Shown here in pieces: positions 61,367-64,000 of a stretch of DNA of 64,000 nt. How positions within the stretch are numbered: the stretch's first letter is position 1; each line of letters begins with the position of its first letter. The position numbers and the translations under genes are program-made. The stretch is from Gammaproteobacteria bacterium. Its GTDB lineage: Bacteria; Pseudomonadota; Gammaproteobacteria; HK1. Location of the stretch: assembly GCA_021773645.1 (NCBI GenBank), contig JAJFJU010000012.1:372001-436000 (forward strand), written 5' to 3'. The notes below the pieces were generated by a model. That model made no database searches. It was not told the DNA's origin and worked only from the letters and a program-made list of their open reading frames with translations.

Positions 61367-62959
61367 TTAGCCGTTATTAACTTCCGTTTCCTCGTCTTTT
61401 CCCGAGGCCATCTGACTGACGGGCCGGGCACTTTTTAGCATCATCGTAACCTCATCGTCTCGCGCCGAGAGGGTGCCAAATTCCATGCTGATATCACCCA
61501 GCTCCAGGGTGTCTCCATCCTTGATGATAGCGGTGTCCACGGGTACGCCATTGACGTAGGCCCCGTTCAGGGAGTTGAGATCGGTGAGCCGGAAACTGCC
61601 CTCTTTCTGACGCCGAATTTCCGCGTGGTGACGCGAGATGGAGCTATCGTCCAGGATGAGCTCATTATCCGAATGGCGACCAATGCAAAAGCAGTCACCG
61701 CGGATCTCCATGTGTCGTTCGCTCCCATCTTTGAGATCGACGAAGGCCTGCACCTTAGGAGTGGCGGACGCCGGCGCTGGCTTGGATACTGCGCTGTCGG
61801 TCTTAGTCTCAGTACGCCGATGGTTATGCAAAAAAGCGAATCCCCCCCCCACTAATGCAAAGGCCCCCAGCAGGCTGATCCAGAGCAGAGGGTTAACGCT
61901 ATCTTTAGTCTGGCGCGCGGGGGGGGGCGGTGCGGGCATGGGGCGGGTGATGATTGTGGGGGTGGCTAGTGGGGTTGTAGCTGGAACTGGGGCCGGGGCC
62001 GCTATGGCCTTGTTGGACTCAGGTGCGGCCGCTGGGGGCAAGTGGATCTGCACGGTAGTGGGGTAGCTCGCACCAGCGGTGTGGGCCACGATGGTAAGGG
62101 GGAGTTTGTTGGCTAACCCAGCGGTGCTAGCCCCTGACAGATCGAGGACAATTCGGCCGCCACGATCCAGGCCAGTAAAAGGGGCAGCCATGAAGTCGGC
62201 TGCCAGTTGTCGCTTGCCATCGGCGGCTTGAAAGACCCCTCCTGTTTCATCGCTTAGGCGTCGCAGAGTTTGCAGGGCGACGGATTGCGAGACCGAGCGG
62301 GCAAAACCTAGTCCATAGATGGTGATCTGATGCTGGCGAGCTTTTTCGACAACGTCGCGGTGAAAGTAGGCGCGATCCTCGGCAATGCCATCCGAGAAAA
62401 TGAATAGTGCCCTGCGCCGAGCCGGATAATTTGCCAGCGTATCCAGTGCCTGCAAGGTGTTGCGGTAGAGCTCAGTGGTGCGTCCGCGGGCACGGATTTC
62501 CTGGGTGGCTTTGCGTAGTTGTTCCGGGCTGCTTCCTAGTGGGCTGACAAGATGGTAGTTGGCATCAAAGCGGGCAAGGCCAAAGCGATGATGTGGCGCG
62601 CCGTGAGCCATCAGCTTTACGATTTGATCAGCATTTTTGGCTACCACCGACCCGCGTGCGGGATCGCTGGTATCTATCAGAAACAGGATGGCACCAATAT
62701 CGCCGGGTTCCGGGTAGGGGATAAATTTGGGTTTGGGGAGCGAGAATTCTCCCAGGCGGGCCTCGAAATCCAGCACGGCTTTGGCTTGGCGCAGGCGAAA
62801 GTCACAGCTGCCTTGGGCGGTATCAAATGGAGTGCAATGGAGTAATAGCTCCAGCGCATTTCCCGCCGAGACTGCGGCGCTACTTGCCCGTAGCACGCCG
62901 CCAGAAAGTAGTGCTGCGGTGAGGAGCGCGGTGACCAGCATCCTTGTCTTCCGAGGCAT
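61367..62959 (-). CDS. Membrane protein with periplasmic VWA domain and cytoplasmic FHA domain
   Basis: The 530-residue protein has an N-terminal signal/anchor (residues 6-28) and a von Willebrand A domain at about 85-260 (AILFLIDTSDPARGS, RALFIFSDGIAED). An Ala/Pro-rich linker at about 310-348 and a second span at about 360-378 follow. The C-terminal FHA domain at about 410-495 has GRHSDNELILDDSSISRHH and LNGAYVNGVPV. FHA domains bind phosphothreonine, so it may join periplasmic adhesion or assembly to a kinase signal. ATG 62959 (GGAAAG site) is preferred over 62974. Two nine-base G/C runs lie at 61842-61850 and 61919-61927. Confidence 0.85.
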   Translation of the reverse strand: MPRKTRMLVTALLTAALLSGGVLRASSAAVSAGNALELLLHCTPFDTAQGSCDFRLRQAKAVLDFEARLGEFSLPKPKFIPYPEPGDIGAILFLIDTSDPARGSVVAKNADQIVKLMAHGAPHHRFGLARFDANYHLVSPLGSSPEQLRKATQEIRARGRTTELYRNTLQALDTLANYPARRRALFIFSDGIAEDRAYFHRDVVEKARQHQITIYGLGFARSVSQSVALQTLRRLSDETGGVFQAADGKRQLAADFMAAPFTGLDRGGRIVLDLSGASTAGLANKLPLTIVAHTAGASYPTTVQIHLPPAAAPESNKAIAAPAPVPATTPLATPTIITRPMPAPPPPARQTKDSVNPLLWISLLGAFALVGGGFAFLHNHRRTETKTDSAVSKPAPASATPKVQAFVDLKDGSERHMEIRGDCFCIGRHSDNELILDDSSISRHHAEIRRQKEGSFRLTDLNSLNGAYVNGVPVDTAIIKDGDTLELGDISMEFGTLSARDDEVTMMLKSARPVSQMASGKDEETEVNNG

Positions 62960-63030
62960 GAAATTGCTTTCCATCTGCTTACTGGGAAGGCTTATCTTAG
63001 CATCGGAGAAAGCAAGTTCAGAAGCATGCC

Positions 63031-63047
63031 GCTGCCCTGAAGGCAGC
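63031..63047 (-). terminator. Hairpin after fetB
   Basis: GCTGCC and GGCAGC pair around CTGAA directly after the fetB stop (63049). No T-run follows on the minus strand, so termination strength is doubtful. Confidence 0.4.
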
Positions 63048-63048
63048 T

Positions 63049-63840
63049 TCAGGGGCGTTGCAAGCGGTCGAGACGTAGCCGTTCACGGTGGTCAAAGAGG
63101 CGGCGAGAACCCATCCATACCGCTCCCATGGTGCCTAGCAGGGTGCCAGCGGAGATGAGAAACATAATCAGGATCTGGTAGTTCACCGCATGTACTGGCG
63201 AGGCACCTGCCAGAATCTGGCCGGTCATCATCCCCGGCAGACTGACCACTCCTGCGGCTGCCATGGAGTTGATGATCGGCATGATGCCGCTGCGGATACT
63301 TTGGCGACGGATATCCCCAATGGCTTCGTTCCAGTCTTCCCCTAGTATCAGGCGCGCCTCTATGACTTCGCGTCGTTCCCAGGCCCCCTCGGTGAGGCGA
63401 TCCAGCCCCAGGGAGACCCCGGTCATGGTGTTGCCCAGCAGCATCCCCAGCAGTGGAATGGCGTATTGCGGGGTGTACCAGGGATCCGGTGCAATGATCA
63501 CCTGGAGGGCCAGGATGGTAACGGTGAAGGAGGACAGGAACATTGAGGTGGTGCCGATGCCATAACCCCACCAGCCCTTGAGGCGCCGATGTTGGCGGGC
63601 CAGCACCTCGCGCCCGGCAATGGCTAGCATGAGTAGCGACAACAGCCCAATGAATAGCGCATTGGTGCTGGCAAACAGAGCCTTGAGTACCAGCCCGATG
63701 AGCAGCAATTGGGCCACCGTGCGTATTGCAGCAATGGCAATGTTGCGGCTGATACCGAGCCTCAAAAGATGGGCGCAAATCCCCGTTAACAGCACCAGGA
63801 ATGCTGAAATACCCAGTTCCAGTGGGCCGACGGGAATCAC
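63049..63840 (-). CDS. fetB: UPF0014-family iron/metal export permease
   Basis: The 263-residue membrane protein has about seven hydrophobic helices. The family hallmarks are IAAIRTVAQLLLIGLVLKAL, LLGMLLGNTMTGVSLGLDRL and MPIINSMAAAGVVSLPGMMTGQILAG. It matches FetB, which with the FetA ATPase exports iron in Escherichia coli and contributes to oxidative-stress resistance. It starts at GTG 63840, overlapping the fetA stop by 4 nt (GTGA). It is downstream of fetA in a two-gene operon that continues past the right edge. Confidence 0.92.
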   Translation of the reverse strand: MIPVGPLELGISAFLVLLTGICAHLLRLGISRNIAIAAIRTVAQLLLIGLVLKALFASTNALFIGLLSLLMLAIAGREVLARQHRRLKGWWGYGIGTTSMFLSSFTVTILALQVIIAPDPWYTPQYAIPLLGMLLGNTMTGVSLGLDRLTEGAWERREVIEARLILGEDWNEAIGDIRRQSIRSGIMPIINSMAAAGVVSLPGMMTGQILAGASPVHAVNYQILIMFLISAGTLLGTMGAVWMGSRRLFDHRERLRLDRLQRP

Positions 63841-64000
63841 TGCAGGGCCTCGTCTATGGTATGTAGCTCACCAGCCTCAACACGGTACTGACGATCACTG
63901 GTCCGTTGCAATTGGTCGATATCGTGGCTTACCCAGATGACCCCGGCTCCGGTATCACGGCGGTAGTTCTCCACTAGCGCTTCAATGCGTTGCGTATTCA
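63837..64000 (-). CDS. fetA: FetA-like ABC ATPase (5' part beyond the window)
   Basis: Only the last 54 codons or so are present. The reading frame ends RIEALVENYRRDTGAGVIWV and SHDIDQLQRTSDRQYRVEAG, then LHTIDEALQ and TGA. The VIWVSHDIDQL segment is the H-loop region of an ABC ATPase, and the stop overlaps the fetB start by 4 nt. This is the cytoplasmic ATPase partner of the FetB permease. Walker motifs lie outside the window. Confidence 0.88.
   Translation of the reverse strand, partial: NTQRIEALVENYRRDTGAGVIWVSHDIDQLQRTSDRQYRVEAGELHTIDEALQ

Noticed and set aside
1-64000. CRISPR arrays, prophage, integrative elements, tRNA or rRNA genes
   Set aside because: No regularly spaced short repeats, phage structural genes, integrase, cloverleaf or rRNA-like sequence was seen; the repeats present are interspersed palindromes and MITE copies.

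Overview
The window reads as a stretch of chromosome from a gammaproteobacterium with a flexible aerobic/anaerobic respiratory life. The support for this is the family content: SUF iron-sulfur assembly, YejABEF peptide uptake, three-subunit transhydrogenase, accA and tilS close together, two perfect FNR-type boxes, multiheme cytochromes, and a very dense set of PAS, GAF, GGDEF, EAL and bacteriohemerythrin signalling proteins. The genus cannot be named from sequence alone. I see no tRNA, rRNA, CRISPR array, phage genes or intact transposase.

Layout. 1-1.2 kb: start of sufB (cut by the left edge) behind a promoter overlapped by an IscR-type operator. 1.3-13.4 kb: a peptide transporter operon yejA-yejB / yejE-yejF on the minus strand, split between yejB and yejE by a complete plus-strand tetR-OMF-MFP-RND efflux operon. 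13.5-16.6 kb: pntAA-pntAB-pntB. 16.9-17.9 kb: a tartrate/D-malate-type dehydrogenase. 18.1-25.7 kb: an oxygen/redox signalling island. It has a solute-binding lipoprotein overlapping a hybrid histidine kinase with a C-terminal bacteriohemerythrin domain, a REC-EAL protein broken by an in-frame stop, and a convergent chemoreceptor with its own C-terminal bacteriohemerythrin domain and a FliA-type promoter. 25.8-32 kb: an outer-membrane barrel gene and a branched-chain-amino-acid-type ABC transporter. 32.2-36.7 kb: MoxR, DUF58 and transglutaminase genes. 36.8-41.3 kb: a FecR-domain protein, a lipoprotein hydrolase and two tandem autotransporter-barrel paralogues. 41.4-47.7 kb: a NapF-like ferredoxin, an NMO-family flavoprotein and a 1387-residue PAS/GAF/GGDEF/EAL protein. 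47.7-50.6 kb: a HIG1-like small protein, a tetraheme NapC/NirT cytochrome, a diheme cytochrome under an apparent class II FNR promoter, and a tandem universal stress protein. 50.8-57.4 kb: a kinase-like ATPase, then a minus-strand operon of histidine kinase, single-domain response regulator and REC-PAS-GGDEF-EAL protein, with a second FNR box upstream. 57.5-64 kb: accA, two GAF paralogues, tilS, a VWA-FHA membrane protein, and fetB with the end of fetA.

Two themes tie the window together. First, oxygen or redox status seems to feed cyclic-di-GMP and chemotaxis through hemerythrin domains and FNR-type boxes. Second, non-coding repeats have remodelled gene borders. Three copies of a roughly 160-bp MITE-like element share 18-bp terminal inverted repeats and lie exactly at a stop codon, against a start codon, and between two cytochrome genes. 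Several families of short palindromic intergenic repeats fill other gaps.
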